Origin: Streptomyces chartreusis
Lineage (GTDB): Bacteria > Actinomycetota > Actinomycetes > Streptomycetales > Streptomycetaceae
Direction of reading: 5' to 3'
Length of the DNA stretch: 64,000 nucleotides
NCBI RefSeq assembly: GCF_008704715.1
Contig: NZ_CP023689.1
Coordinates: 2,418,001-2,482,000, forward strand
In this document: positions 9,099 through 17,728 of the stretch, in pieces
How positions within the stretch are numbered: position 1 is the stretch's first letter
How the letters are laid out: every line of letters begins with the position of its first letter
Position numbers and translations under genes: made by a program
The notes under the pieces: model-generated
Told to the model about the DNA's origin: nothing
What the model saw: only the letters and a program-made list of their open reading frames with translations
Databases searched by the model: none

Positions 9099-10142
9099 AT
9101 GCGGTCGCTACGGGGCCTCGTCGGGGTTGTCGCCGGGATGGTGCTGGTGGTTGCCGTCGGGTGCACCGGGAGTGATGGGGAGGGTGCCGCGGGTGCGCGC
9201 ACGGCATCGGTCTCGGCCTCCGGCCCGGCCTCTGCCACGGCATCCGGCTCGGCATCGGTTTCGCCCAGTCCCGGGGATCCGGTGTCCCTTCCGGCGTTGA
9301 TGGCGCGTGAGCAGCGGGGGTCGGACCTGCGGGTCGGTGCGGTGCGGGTTCGGACGGATGCGTACACGCAGTACGCGGTCACCTATCGGTCGAACGGGCT
9401 GAAGATCTCGGGGATCATGAACGTCCCGCGGGGCGACGGGCCGTTCCCGGCGCTGGTGCTCGCGCATGGCTACATCGATCCGGACATCTACACCACCGGC
9501 CGTGGCATGCCGCGGGAGCAGGACGTCCTCGCGCGGGGCGGGTACGTCGTCCTGCACACCGACTACCGCAATCACGCGGGCTCCGACGACGATCCCGACA
9601 ACGACGTCAATCTGCGGCTCGGCTACACCGAGGACGTCATCAACGCCGTGCACGCCCTGCGGTCCGCGTCCCGGCCGAACGTGGACGACGGGCGGATCGG
9701 GCTGCTCGGGCGGTCGATGGGCGGCGGGGTCGTGTACAACGCGCTGGTCGTGGCGCCGGGGCTGGTCGACGCCGCCGCCGTGTACGCGCCGGTCAGCTCG
9801 CGTCCGGAGGAGAACATCGACCGGTTCCAGCGGCCGGAGGGCGACCCGCTCGTCGAGGAGATCGAGGCCGCGCACGGCACCCCGCGGGAGAACCCCGAGT
9901 TCTGGCGGCAGGTCTCGCCGGTCACCTATGTCGACCGGGTCACCGAGCCCCTGCTGATCCACCACGGCACGGCCGACGACACCTGCCCCCTGGCCTGGAC
10001 GAGGGCGACGGTCGCCGCGTTCGAGGCGGCGGGCAAGGACGTGGAGCTGCGGACGTACCGGGGGGAGCGGCACACGTTCGGGCCGCGGTGGGCGGACTCG
10101 ATGGACGTCACCATGAGCTTCTTCGACCGGCATCTGCGGTGA
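9099..10142 (+). CDS. Lipoprotein alpha/beta-hydrolase (prolyl oligopeptidase/dienelactone hydrolase-like)
   Basis: The 347-residue protein starts at ATG 9099. A lipoprotein signal peptide ends in the lipobox VAVGC (Cys about 22), followed by a Ser/Ala-rich linker to about residue 65. The hydrolase domain has the nucleophile elbow GRSMGG (Ser about 206), the acid in HHGTADDTCP and the His in GERHTFG. It resembles acylpeptidase or dienelactone-hydrolase-like esterases that sit on the outer face of the membrane. The substrate is not known. A second, unrelated cytoplasmic hydrolase follows after 31 bp on the same strand, so the two could be cotranscribed. Confidence 0.82.
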   Translation: MRSLRGLVGVVAGMVLVVAVGCTGSDGEGAAGARTASVSASGPASATASGSASVSPSPGDPVSLPALMAREQRGSDLRVGAVRVRTDAYTQYAVTYRSNGLKISGIMNVPRGDGPFPALVLAHGYIDPDIYTTGRGMPREQDVLARGGYVVLHTDYRNHAGSDDDPDNDVNLRLGYTEDVINAVHALRSASRPNVDDGRIGLLGRSMGGGVVYNALVVAPGLVDAAAVYAPVSSRPEENIDRFQRPEGDPLVEEIEAAHGTPRENPEFWRQVSPVTYVDRVTEPLLIHHGTADDTCPLAWTRATVAAFEAAGKDVELRTYRGERHTFGPRWADSMDVTMSFFDRHLR

Positions 10143-10173
10143 TGGAACGGGCGGGAACGGGGAGAGCTGCTAC

Positions 10174-10998
10174 ATGCCACATGTCTCGGTGAACGGCGTC
10201 GAGCTCTACTACGAGGTGGCCGGCGAAGGCGATCCGCTGGTCCTGGTCCATGGCTCCTGGGGCGACCACCACAACTGGGTGCCGGTGATGCAGGACCTCA
10301 CCCGGGACCACCGGGTGCTGGTCTACGACCGTCGCGGGCACAGCCGGAGCGACTGCCCGCCGGGGCAGGGGTCACGCCGTGAGGACGAGGACGATCTGGC
10401 GGACCTGATGGAGACCCTCGGCTTCGCCCCCGCGTTCGTCGCGGGCAACTCCTTCGGCGCGTCGACCGCGTTGGGGCTGGCCGGCCGGCACCCCGAGCTG
10501 TTCCGGGGCATCCTCGCGCACGAGCCGCCGCTGCTGGGCGTCGTGGCCGACGACCCCGGGTCGGGTCCGTTGCTCGTGGAGACCGGGCGGCGCCTGGCGT
10601 CCGTCGTCGAGCGGCTGCGGGCCGGTGAACCGCTCGCGGGAGCGCGGCAGTTCGTGGAGGAGGTCGCGTTCGGTCACGGGGAGTGGGAGCGGATGCCGGA
10701 CCGGGTGCGGGAGACCTTCCGCGTCAACGCGCCCACGTTCGCCGACGAGCAGGGCGACCCGGGATGGGCCGAGCTCGACCTCGCCGCTCTCTCCGGATAC
10801 ACGGGTCCCGCGCTGCTGACGAAGGGCAGCGAGAGCCCGCCGTGGTTCGCCGGCATCGTCGGCCGGCTCTCCGGCGCGCTCCCGCAGGCGGCGACGTACA
10901 CCTTCGAGGGCGCCGGACACATCCCGCACGTCAGCCACCCCACCGAGTACGTGCGTCAGGTGGCCGCGCTGGTCGCCCTGGGCCGCCGGACGCCGTAG
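10174..10998 (+). CDS. Alpha/beta-fold hydrolase
   Basis: The 274-residue protein starts at ATG 10174, with a GGGGAGAG site upstream. It is a compact cytoplasmic alpha/beta-hydrolase: the oxyanion HGSWGD near residue 27, nucleophile elbow GNSFGA (Ser about 93), and C-terminal GAGHIPHVSHP supplying the catalytic His. There is no signal peptide. It resembles haloperoxidase/epoxide-hydrolase-type carboxylesterases, and the true substrate cannot be told. It lies 31 bp after the lipoprotein hydrolase gene and may share its transcript. Confidence 0.8.
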   Translation: MPHVSVNGVELYYEVAGEGDPLVLVHGSWGDHHNWVPVMQDLTRDHRVLVYDRRGHSRSDCPPGQGSRREDEDDLADLMETLGFAPAFVAGNSFGASTALGLAGRHPELFRGILAHEPPLLGVVADDPGSGPLLVETGRRLASVVERLRAGEPLAGARQFVEEVAFGHGEWERMPDRVRETFRVNAPTFADEQGDPGWAELDLAALSGYTGPALLTKGSESPPWFAGIVGRLSGALPQAATYTFEGAGHIPHVSHPTEYVRQVAALVALGRRTP

Positions 10999-11148
10999 CG
11001 GCCGAACGGGGGCCCGGCTCCGTACGGTTCGCGGGTGATTGTGACGGACGACGCACAGGGAACCTCAAGTTTTTTCCCGCGACGGTGATTGTTTCGCGCG
11101 TCCCGTCCGTACCTCCTGGAGACCAAGCCGCTCACGTCAGGAGGCACG

Positions 11149-11898
11149 ATGCCCATCTCGCGCCGCATGGTAGGAACCGTCTTCGTGGGAGGCGCGCTCG
11201 TCCTCACCCTCTCCGCGCTCGCCTACCCGGCCATGCTGGGCGTGGAGACCACCTCCGCAAGCCAGGACCGCGTCATCGCCAACACGCAGTACGGGCCGCT
11301 GACCGAGGCCGACCGCGACTTCGTCGTGAAGGTCCGCGCCGCCGGGCTGTGGGAGCACCCGCTGGGCATGATGGCGATGCAGCGCGGGACCACGGCGGAG
11401 ATGAAGGAGGCCGGCCAGCACTTGGTCGTCGGGCACGCCCGGCTCGACCTCGCCTGCCGCAAGCTCGCGTCCGAACTGAACATCACGCTGCCGAACCAGG
11501 CCAGCCCGCAGCAGCAGCAGTTCGTGGCGACGGTGGACTCCAAGACGGGCAAGGAGTTCGACGCCACGGGCGTCGCGATCATGCGGGTGACGCACGGGCA
11601 GATCTTCCCGGCGATCGCGAAGATCCGTGGCACCACGCAGAACACCCTGGTCCGTCAGCTGGCCGACCTGGCGAACGACACCGTGCTCGACCACATGACC
11701 ATCCTGGAGAAGACGGGCATGGTGAACTTCGACGCGAACAACTTCCAGCAGACCACCCCGCCGAAGCTCCCCAAGGACCAGATGACACCGCCCGCGCCCC
11801 AGCCGGGCGCGCCGGTCCTCACGCTCGCCATCCCCAAGGGCCTGGAGGACCTCAACACCGCGTCCCCGACGGCGTTGCCGAGCGCGGACGTCAAGTGA
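11149..11898 (+). CDS. DUF4142 exported protein, copy 1
   Basis: The 249-residue protein starts at ATG 11149 with an excellent AGGAGG site. A hydrophobic N-terminal segment (about 8-28) acts as signal or anchor. The DUF4142 region follows: YGPLTEADRDFVVKVRAAGLWE, later a histidine-containing helix VVGHARLDLACRKLAS, then LPNQASPQQQQF and DHMTILEKTG. The C-terminus from about 205 is Pro/Thr-rich and probably disordered. Members form ferritin-like four-helix bundles. Function is unknown, though some are linked to cell-envelope stress. A paralogue with the same layout lies at 36554-37351. A perfect 17-bp hairpin follows the stop. Confidence 0.8.
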   Translation: MPISRRMVGTVFVGGALVLTLSALAYPAMLGVETTSASQDRVIANTQYGPLTEADRDFVVKVRAAGLWEHPLGMMAMQRGTTAEMKEAGQHLVVGHARLDLACRKLASELNITLPNQASPQQQQFVATVDSKTGKEFDATGVAIMRVTHGQIFPAIAKIRGTTQNTLVRQLADLANDTVLDHMTILEKTGMVNFDANNFQQTTPPKLPKDQMTPPAPQPGAPVLTLAIPKGLEDLNTASPTALPSADVK

Positions 11899-11922
11899 CG
11901 GACGCTCGGCCGACGGTCGAAT

Positions 11923-11960
11923 GAGCAGGGCCCCGGAGCAGTCGCTCCGGGGCCCTGCTC
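11923..11960. terminator. Strong GC stem-loop terminator
   Basis: A perfect 17-bp stem closes a 4-base loop, starting GAGCAGGGCCCCGGAGC. It follows the DUF4142 stop at 11898 and faces the end of the convergent gene at 11992, so it can serve both. Confidence 0.85.
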
Positions 11961-11991
11961 GTGTCCGGCAGCACCCGATCGCGTCCGGTCC

Positions 11992-12573
11992 TCAGCCCGT
12001 CTTCCAACCCCACGGCGTGTCGACCCGCTCCCACTCGGCGGCCCACTGGTCCAGACGGCGCCGCTCCATCCCGAGCCGGACCACCCAGGCGGACCCGAGC
12101 ACGAGGCCCGCGGTGCCCGCCCCGGCCAGGATGCCGCCGGCGACGGCGTGCAGCATCATCTCGGTCTCCGTCAGGGGCTCCTTGGGCAGGACGCCGGTGC
12201 GGTCGGTCCACACCTGGACCTTGCCGCCCGCCTTCATATGGGGCGGCACCCGCGCCTCGTCGGTGCGCGTGGAGCCGTTCGGGTCGGTCCAGCGGACCGG
12301 AGCCCACACCAGATGGTCGGTGGTCACCCGGGCCGGCCCCGGATCTTCCGCGTCCTTCACCAGGACGGCGGTCACCTTGTGGCTCTGGGCCCGCTGGTGC
12401 TCCGCGGAGCGCACGACCGCGTCCGCCGCGACCAGGCCCCCGAAGACGGCGCCGACCAGCGCGAGGAGCCATCCGCACAGAACCACCCAGGCCTCGATGA
12501 CGTCGCTTCGCCGCCGCAGCGGGTTGCGCCGCCACCGCCACAGCCGCACCTTCGTGCACTCCGACACAGCCAT
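11992..12573 (-). CDS. Rv1733c-type membrane protein
   Basis: The 193-residue product starts at ATG 12573, with AGGGGGT upstream on the minus strand. It has a basic N-terminus (RLWRWRRNPLRRRSD), a first membrane helix around 28-50, an extracytoplasmic loop of about 75 residues (WTDPNGSTRTDEARVPP, then VQVWTDRTG), and a second helix around 140-162. The loop and two-helix layout match the Rv1733c-like proteins of actinobacteria, which have no established function. A perfect palindrome at 12650-12666 lies about 77 bp upstream and may regulate it. Confidence 0.7.
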   Translation of the reverse strand: MAVSECTKVRLWRWRRNPLRRRSDVIEAWVVLCGWLLALVGAVFGGLVAADAVVRSAEHQRAQSHKVTAVLVKDAEDPGPARVTTDHLVWAPVRWTDPNGSTRTDEARVPPHMKAGGKVQVWTDRTGVLPKEPLTETEMMLHAVAGGILAGAGTAGLVLGSAWVVRLGMERRRLDQWAAEWERVDTPWGWKTG

Positions 12574-12649
12574 GCCGACACCCCCTTGAGCACCGACAGC
12601 ACCCTTCCAGTGTGCGCCTGTTGACTCCTTCGCGTAGGTCGAGACGGCA

Positions 12650-12666
12650 CTGAATGAAACATTCAG
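12650..12666. promoter_or_regulatory. Palindromic operator candidate
   Basis: CTGAATG-AAA-CATTCAG is a perfect 7-bp inverted repeat with a 3-base spacer. It lies in the AT-richest part of the intergenic region between the SIS gene (ends 12738) and the membrane-protein gene starting at 12573, at a distance suited to promoter control of the latter. The TGAAT arm recurs near the RpiR gene (13568-13583) and before the GH3 gene (17327-17333), so an RpiR-type regulator is one candidate binder. Confidence 0.45.
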
Positions 12667-12737
12667 CAGTTTCAGTTTCTTTCGGTGGATCCATTCACCC
12701 CTGGGTCGAGGCGGCCGCACCGACCACCCGGGGCCGA

Positions 12738-13502
12738 TCAGCTCGCGGTGCGCCTGATGCGGCCGGCGTACCGCTTCTCCAGCTCCAGGTTTCCCTCGAA
12801 CCCGCCGGGCACGTTGGCGGAGACGTACACGGGCGGACGCTCCCCGGCGGCGATGAGTAGCGCGGACGCCTCGGCCACGGCCATCTGCACGAGCAGGACG
12901 CCGGTCAGGGTCGACAGCGCGCACACCGCGCCTCCGCCGGGCAACTCCATCAGCGCGTCGCCGCGCGGGGCTGCGTTGTCGAGGACGACGTCCGCGAGGT
13001 CGGCGAGCTTCCGGCCGCTCGGGTGGCCTGCGGGGACCGCTCGGGTGTGGGCGAGGGAGGTGATGGCGAGGAGGCGGTGGCCGCGCTCCTTGGCGTGCAG
13101 GGCCATCTCCACGACGACGCTGTTGACGCCGGAGTTGGAGATCACGACGAAGAGGTCCTGGGGGCGGGGTGCGGCCAGTTCGTAGAGCCGGGCGGCGACC
13201 CCGGCGCGGCGCTCCAGGAGCGGGTCGTCCAGCGCGCTCGGGGGCTCACCGCCGTAGAGGACGAGGTCGGCGATGCTCAGCCGGTTCGTCGGCACGAGCC
13301 CGCCGGCCCGGCCCGCGATCTCCAGGACGGTGGCCTGCGAGTGGCCGGTGCCGAAGGCCTGGATCACACCGTCCGCGCGGACGCAGTCGGCGATCAGCTC
13401 GGCGGCGCGGGCCACCTCGTTCTGTGCGGACCCGGTCAGCCGGTCGAGGACGGCCATGCTCTCGCGCGCGAAGCGCCGGGCACTGACGGAATCGTCGGAC
13501 AC
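12738..13502 (-). CDS. SIS-domain sugar-phosphate protein (UPF0309-like)
   Basis: The 254-residue protein is a single SIS domain. It shows GVIQAFGTGHSQ near residue 46, a mid-domain FVVISNSGVNSVVVEMAL and LLAITSL strand-turns typical of phosphosugar binding, and PGGGAVCALSTLTG later. It is shorter than MurNAc-6-phosphate etherase MurQ and lacks its GAGTSGRLG signature, so I do not call it MurQ. Its neighbours (divergent RpiR regulator, GlcNAc-type kinase, GH3 hexosaminidase) place it in amino-sugar phosphate metabolism. A related streptomycete SIS protein, NagS, has been linked to GlcNAc-6-phosphate conversion as I recall, which makes a similar reaction plausible but unproven. Confidence 0.8.
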   Translation of the reverse strand: MSDDSVSARRFARESMAVLDRLTGSAQNEVARAAELIADCVRADGVIQAFGTGHSQATVLEIAGRAGGLVPTNRLSIADLVLYGGEPPSALDDPLLERRAGVAARLYELAAPRPQDLFVVISNSGVNSVVVEMALHAKERGHRLLAITSLAHTRAVPAGHPSGRKLADLADVVLDNAAPRGDALMELPGGGAVCALSTLTGVLLVQMAVAEASALLIAAGERPPVYVSANVPGGFEGNLELEKRYAGRIRRTAS

Positions 13503-13567
13503 GCGTCACTCACTCCCCACGACGGAATGACACCGCTGGATGAAACCACCCTGCGATACCGCATCGG

Positions 13568-13583
13568 TGAATCACTGAATCAC
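13568..13583. promoter_or_regulatory. Tandem TGAATCAC repeat, candidate RpiR site
   Basis: Two perfect adjacent copies of TGAATCAC lie in the 188-bp divergent region between the SIS gene (start 13502) and the RpiR gene (start 13691). TGAATCA occurs again on the minus strand ahead of the GH3 gene at 17327-17333. The position fits an operator for autoregulation and control of the SIS gene. Binding is inferred only. Confidence 0.4.
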
Positions 13584-13690
13584 ACACCGGCGGTACGGGC
13601 AATGAGCCGTCCCTCCGGCGGCCGACGCAACGGCCGGTTCGGTCCTGGTATTCAAACGGTGGGACATACGGTGGCTGATACCTTCGATTC

Positions 13691-14572
13691 ATGCCTCCGA
13701 CGGACGTCACGACCCTGATCCGCACCGAGCTGCCCAGGCTGGCCGGCTCCCTGCGGAAGGTCGGCGAGCTGATCCTGGAGGATCCGGCCGCCGTCACCCA
13801 CTGCTCGGCCGCAGAACTGGGCCGCCGCACCGGCACCTCGCAGGCGACGGTGACCCGTTTCTGCCGCGCCATCGGCCTCGACTCCTACCAGCATCTGCTG
13901 ATCGAGCTGGCCCAGGAGCGCGGGCGCGGCCAGGTCTCCGACTGGGGCACCGCCGAGATCGGCCCGGAGATCTCCCCCGACGACTCCCTGGAGCGGGTCG
14001 TGCAGGTCGTGGGCAGCACGGACCTGCGCGCGGTGCAGCAGACCATCGACCGCATCGACCTGGACGCGATCGAGCGGGCCGCGCAGGCGGCGGCACGGGC
14101 CCGCCGGATCGATGTGTACGGGGTCGGCGGCAGCGGCGCGGTGGCGCTGGAGACCGAGACGCGGCTGTTCCGGATCGGCTGCGCGGTGCGCGGCTGGACC
14201 GAGGTGCACGGCGCCGCCACCTCCGCCGCCCTGCTCACCCCGGCGGACGTGGCCATCGGCATCTCGCACTCCGGGGCCACCCGGGAGACGGTCGAGCCGC
14301 TGGAGCTGGCCAAGGAGCGCGGCGCCACGACCGTGGCGATCACCTCCGACCCGCGCTCGGCGCTCGCGAAGGCCGCCGGCATCCGGCTCATCTCGACCGC
14401 CTCGGAGACCGGCTTCCTCACCGGCATCGGCGGCCGGCACTCGATCCTGGTCCTGATCGACTGCCTCTACGTCCGGGTCGCCCAGCTCTCGTACCAGCGC
14501 GCGAGCGCCTCGCTGGCGCTGACGGACCACATCGGCCCGCAGCACACGGTGAAGTCCCGGCGCTCGCGCTGA
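13691..14572 (+). CDS. MurR/RpiR family transcriptional regulator
   Basis: The 293-residue protein has the standard two-domain layout. An N-terminal RpiR helix-turn-helix (about 10-80) shows AAELGRRTGTSQATVTRFCRAIGLDSYQ. A C-terminal SIS effector domain (about 120-270) carries VYGVGGSGAVALE, AIGISHSGATRETVE and ATTVAITSDPRSALAKAA, the usual phosphosugar-binding turns. It probably senses an amino-sugar phosphate such as GlcNAc-6-P or MurNAc-6-P and controls the flanking genes. It diverges from the SIS gene across a 188-bp region with a tandem TGAATCAC motif and is convergent with the kinase gene. No strong hairpin was seen in the 65-bp gap after it. Confidence 0.88.
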   Translation: MPPTDVTTLIRTELPRLAGSLRKVGELILEDPAAVTHCSAAELGRRTGTSQATVTRFCRAIGLDSYQHLLIELAQERGRGQVSDWGTAEIGPEISPDDSLERVVQVVGSTDLRAVQQTIDRIDLDAIERAAQAAARARRIDVYGVGGSGAVALETETRLFRIGCAVRGWTEVHGAATSAALLTPADVAIGISHSGATRETVEPLELAKERGATTVAITSDPRSALAKAAGIRLISTASETGFLTGIGGRHSILVLIDCLYVRVAQLSYQRASASLALTDHIGPQHTVKSRRSR

Positions 14573-14637
14573 GCGCGGCCGGTGCGGCACGGAGGAAGCA
14601 CCGGCGAGCCGTGCGGTGACCGTCGACTCGGGCGCCT

Positions 14638-15714
14638 TCAAGTGCCGGGGCGGTGCGGCGTGTTCGCCCTTCCGGGCGCCTCGGCCTCTTCGGCAGTGAG
14701 CCGGGCGAGCGCCACCGCGCCCCGGCAGCCGTCCCTCACCCAGTCGAGCGTGAGCCCGAGGGGCCGGAAGCGGGCCGTGAGGAGGTCGGTGAGCGGGCCG
14801 TCAGGGCCGAGGAGGGAGCCGGTCGCGACGATCCGTTCGCCGGAGCGCGGGGCGAGGGCGCGGACGGTGTCGGTGAGGTGGTCGGCGGCCGTGGCGAGGA
14901 TCCCCTCGGCGACCGGATCCCGGTGCCGGGCGGCCTCGGCGGCCAGCGGTGCGAGGTCGGCCAGCCGCACGGGCGGGCGGTCCATGGCGGCGGGGAGCAG
15001 GTGCATGCGGTAGGCCTCGCGCCGGGCCCGGGTCCAGGACTCGACGTCGTACGGGCCGGGAGCCTCCGGCGGCAGGACGTCCTCGGGTACATCCAACGCC
15101 CGCCCGACCGAGGCGCCGAGCGCCGTGGGCGCGCCCCGGCCGTCCGCCATGCGCAGCGCCGCCCGTACCGCCTCGCGCCCGATCCAGAAGCCGCCGCCGT
15201 CGTCGCCGAGCAGCCAGCCGTCGCCGGCGACGGTCTCGGTGCAGGCACGCCCGTCGATGCGTCCGGCGACCGCTCCGGTGCCGGCCACCAGCGCGAGCCC
15301 GTCGGCGGGGCAGCCGGACGCCGCGGCGAACGCCACCTCGATGTCGCCGTGGATCTCGACCGGGCCGGTGCCGATGCCCAGCCTGCTCAGCGCCACGGTG
15401 AGCGCGGCGTACGCCTTGACCCGCCCCGGCTCGTCCGGTGCGGTGCGCGAGGCCCCCGCGAACCCGCCCGCCACGGCCACGACATGACCGCGCAGCTCAT
15501 CCGGCACGGCTCGCGCGAGGGCCTCGACGAGATGCTCGACGAGCTGCGCCCCGGGGACGGTCAGGGCATTGCCGGGCCCGGAGACACCCTCGCCCTCGGG
15601 CTCGCCGCCGCCGACGGGTGCCAGGACGGCGCGCGTACGGGTGCCACCGGCGTCCAGGCCGACGACGTAGGCCGGCGCCGACCCGCCCGAGTCTCGGTTC
15701 ACATCACTCATCAT
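14638..15714 (-). CDS. BadF/BadG-type N-acetylglucosamine kinase
   Basis: The 358-residue product is taken from ATG 15714 because GAGG stands 5 bases upstream; ATG 15711 is equally possible. It has the ASKHA kinase fold: phosphate-1 loop VVGLDAGGTRTRAV near the start, the second phosphate region LALVAGTGAVAGR, the GDGWLLGDDGGGFWIG motif typical of the eukaryote-like GlcNAc kinase family, and a late adenosine-binding IVATGSLLGPDG. It should phosphorylate GlcNAc or a related amino sugar (GlcN or MurNAc). It lies 60 bp downstream of the GH3 hexosaminidase on the same strand, so released sugar would be trapped as the phosphate. Confidence 0.85.
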   Translation of the reverse strand: MMSDVNRDSGGSAPAYVVGLDAGGTRTRAVLAPVGGGEPEGEGVSGPGNALTVPGAQLVEHLVEALARAVPDELRGHVVAVAGGFAGASRTAPDEPGRVKAYAALTVALSRLGIGTGPVEIHGDIEVAFAAASGCPADGLALVAGTGAVAGRIDGRACTETVAGDGWLLGDDGGGFWIGREAVRAALRMADGRGAPTALGASVGRALDVPEDVLPPEAPGPYDVESWTRARREAYRMHLLPAAMDRPPVRLADLAPLAAEAARHRDPVAEGILATAADHLTDTVRALAPRSGERIVATGSLLGPDGPLTDLLTARFRPLGLTLDWVRDGCRGAVALARLTAEEAEAPGRANTPHRPGT

Positions 15715-15774
15715 CACGACCTCACGGCCTCGATCGCACGACCGAGGCCGTACGGCCGCCCCGGCCACCGCCCG

Positions 15775-17274
15775 TCAGACCCCCGCCAGCACCTCGGCCA
15801 CCGCCCGCAGATTGGCCCTCCCCCGCCCGTACGAGTGCAGCGCGCCGCCCTCCGGCAGGCCCGTGTCCACCCGCACCGCGTCCGGCCGTCGGCCCAACAG
15901 GGCGTCACGCAGGCGCACTTGCCAGGGGTGCAGCCCGGCGTCGCAGGTGGCCACGACCAGCGGGGCGGCACCGCAGCGGCGCACGATCCCCTCGACCAGG
16001 TCGTCCGGGTCCGCGCACTCACCGGTCACCGCGGTCCCCGTGGCCGTGGGGTCGACGGCGCGCACCTCGGTGAGCAGGTCCTCGCCGCCCCAGTTGAGGA
16101 CGGGGTGCGGCGGTGGGAACAGGTCGACGACATGGGCCCCGCGCACGGCGGGCGGCACTCCCCGGCTCCGTACGGCCCGGCGCGCGGCGTCGAGTCCGAC
16201 GCCGGCGACCTCGGACACCGGGGCGGGGACGGTCGTGGCGGTGGGCGGGGTCGCGTACCGCGCGGCGAGCCGTCGTACCCGCCCTGCCGCCTCCTCGACC
16301 CGCTCGGGCGCCAGCGCTCCGGTCCGCAGCGCGTCGAGTACGGCGTCCCGGCAGTCCAGGGTGAGGTCCAAGTCCCCCGCGGAGACGACCACTTGGTCCG
16401 CTCCGGCGGCGAGCGCGATCCGGGCGCCGGCCGCCGCGCCGTACTCGTCGGCGATGGCCTTCATCTCCAGCGCGTCGCCGACGAGGACGCCGTCGAAGCC
16501 GAGGTCGCGGCGGAGCAGATCGCCCAGGATGCGCCGGCTGAGCGTGGCGGGACGGTTCGGGTCCAGGGCCGGGAAGACGACATGGGCGCTCATCAGCATC
16601 GGCACGCCCGCGGCGACGGCCGCGCGGAACGGTTCGAGGTCGGCCCGGAGCTCGTCGTACGGCCGCGGATCGACCGCCACTCCGTGGTGGCTGTCGGTGA
16701 CGGTGCCGCCGTGGCCGGGGAAGTGCTTGGCGCAGGACGCGACTCCGCGGGCCTCGGTCGCGGTGATCCAGGCGCGCAGATGCCGGGCGGCCGACTCGGG
16801 GTCGGCGCCGAAGGAGCGGGTGCGCACGATCGGGTTGTCCGGCCGGTGCTGGAGGTCGGCGACGGGGGCGTAGGAGGCGGTGATGCCGAGGGCGGCCTGG
16901 TGCGCGGCGATCTCGTCGGCGCAGCGGGCGGTGAGGTTCGGGTCGTCGACGACGCCGAGGGCATAGGAGCCGGGGGCCTGCGGGGCGCCGACCGTACCGA
17001 GGTGGCCGATGCCGCCGCCCTCGTTGTCGATGGCTACGACGAGGTCGGGGCGTATCGCGCGCAGCTCGTCCGTGAGGCGGCGCACCTGCTCGGCGTCGCG
17101 TATGTTGCGAGTGAAGAGGATGACGCCGCCGAGGCCGCGGTCGATGAGTTCCTTGAGCGGGTCAGGGACGGTCGTGGCGCCTTCGAACCCGGCGACAAGG
17201 CAGCGGTGGGCGGCTTCGTCCAGGTCGACCGGCAGTGCGGTCGACCCGAGGGATGTGTGCTCGAAAGGGCTCAC
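15775..17274 (-). CDS. GH3 beta-N-acetylhexosaminidase (NagZ-like)
   Basis: The 499-residue protein starts at GTG 17274. The GH3 barrel (about 20-330) shows LVVAIDNEGG, the NagZ-specific catalytic loop KHFPGHGGTVTDSHHGV (His acting as part of the acid/base dyad), and the nucleophile Asp in GFDGVLVGDALEM. A C-terminal extension (about 345-499) looks like a second alpha/beta domain. It lacks an obvious signal peptide, so it is probably cytoplasmic and removes GlcNAc from muropeptides or chito-oligosaccharides. It is upstream of the kinase gene on the same strand, supporting a cell-wall amino-sugar recycling role. A TGAATCA motif sits about 55 bp upstream. Confidence 0.87.
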   Translation of the reverse strand: MSPFEHTSLGSTALPVDLDEAAHRCLVAGFEGATTVPDPLKELIDRGLGGVILFTRNIRDAEQVRRLTDELRAIRPDLVVAIDNEGGGIGHLGTVGAPQAPGSYALGVVDDPNLTARCADEIAAHQAALGITASYAPVADLQHRPDNPIVRTRSFGADPESAARHLRAWITATEARGVASCAKHFPGHGGTVTDSHHGVAVDPRPYDELRADLEPFRAAVAAGVPMLMSAHVVFPALDPNRPATLSRRILGDLLRRDLGFDGVLVGDALEMKAIADEYGAAAGARIALAAGADQVVVSAGDLDLTLDCRDAVLDALRTGALAPERVEEAAGRVRRLAARYATPPTATTVPAPVSEVAGVGLDAARRAVRSRGVPPAVRGAHVVDLFPPPHPVLNWGGEDLLTEVRAVDPTATGTAVTGECADPDDLVEGIVRRCGAAPLVVATCDAGLHPWQVRLRDALLGRRPDAVRVDTGLPEGGALHSYGRGRANLRAVAEVLAGV

Positions 17275-17728
17275 CCCCGTAATGCTCTGGCTCGGTCAGC
17301 CGAAAGTCAACCTTCCGGTGGATGACTGATTCAGCCCCTCGGCGTGCAGCTCAACAGCAGAGCACCGGGCGGCAGCTTCCGGGCGGACGGCGCGGCGGAG
17401 GGCGGGGCACGCCGGTTCCTGGGCTGGAGCACCGGCGGGCATTGGATGCGGTGAGGGCGGGGATGTACGTATGCAGGTACTCACCTGCCCCGCCTCTGCG
17501 CAGGTCGGACCACGCGACGTCCTTCCCGCCCCACCAGCACCACCCGCCCCTCCACGCACACAGCGGCGCGATGCCCCCGGTCACGTCGCTCATCCGCCGA
17601 CACCCCGTCGGCTGCCGGACACCATCGCTTCACACCGGAAGGGCACGTTGCCGTCGTCCCCTCCTGCCCTCGCCCTCTAGCCGTCCGCCCGCGTCCGCGC
17701 GGGTGCGACGCGGAAGGACGACCGCGCC
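17275..17728. other. 454-bp divergent intergenic region
   Basis: This gap separates the divergent GH3 and UPF0104 genes. It holds a minus-strand CTGAATCAG motif (17326-17334) and a small hairpin CAGGT-ACTC-ACCTG at 17474-17487. The rest is C-rich sequence without a convincing coding frame or known riboswitch motif. Both promoters should lie here. Confidence 0.5.

Noticed and set aside
12738..13502. MurNAc-6-phosphate etherase (MurQ)
   Set aside because: It is 254 residues and lacks the GAGTSGRLG region; only the SIS fold is shared.
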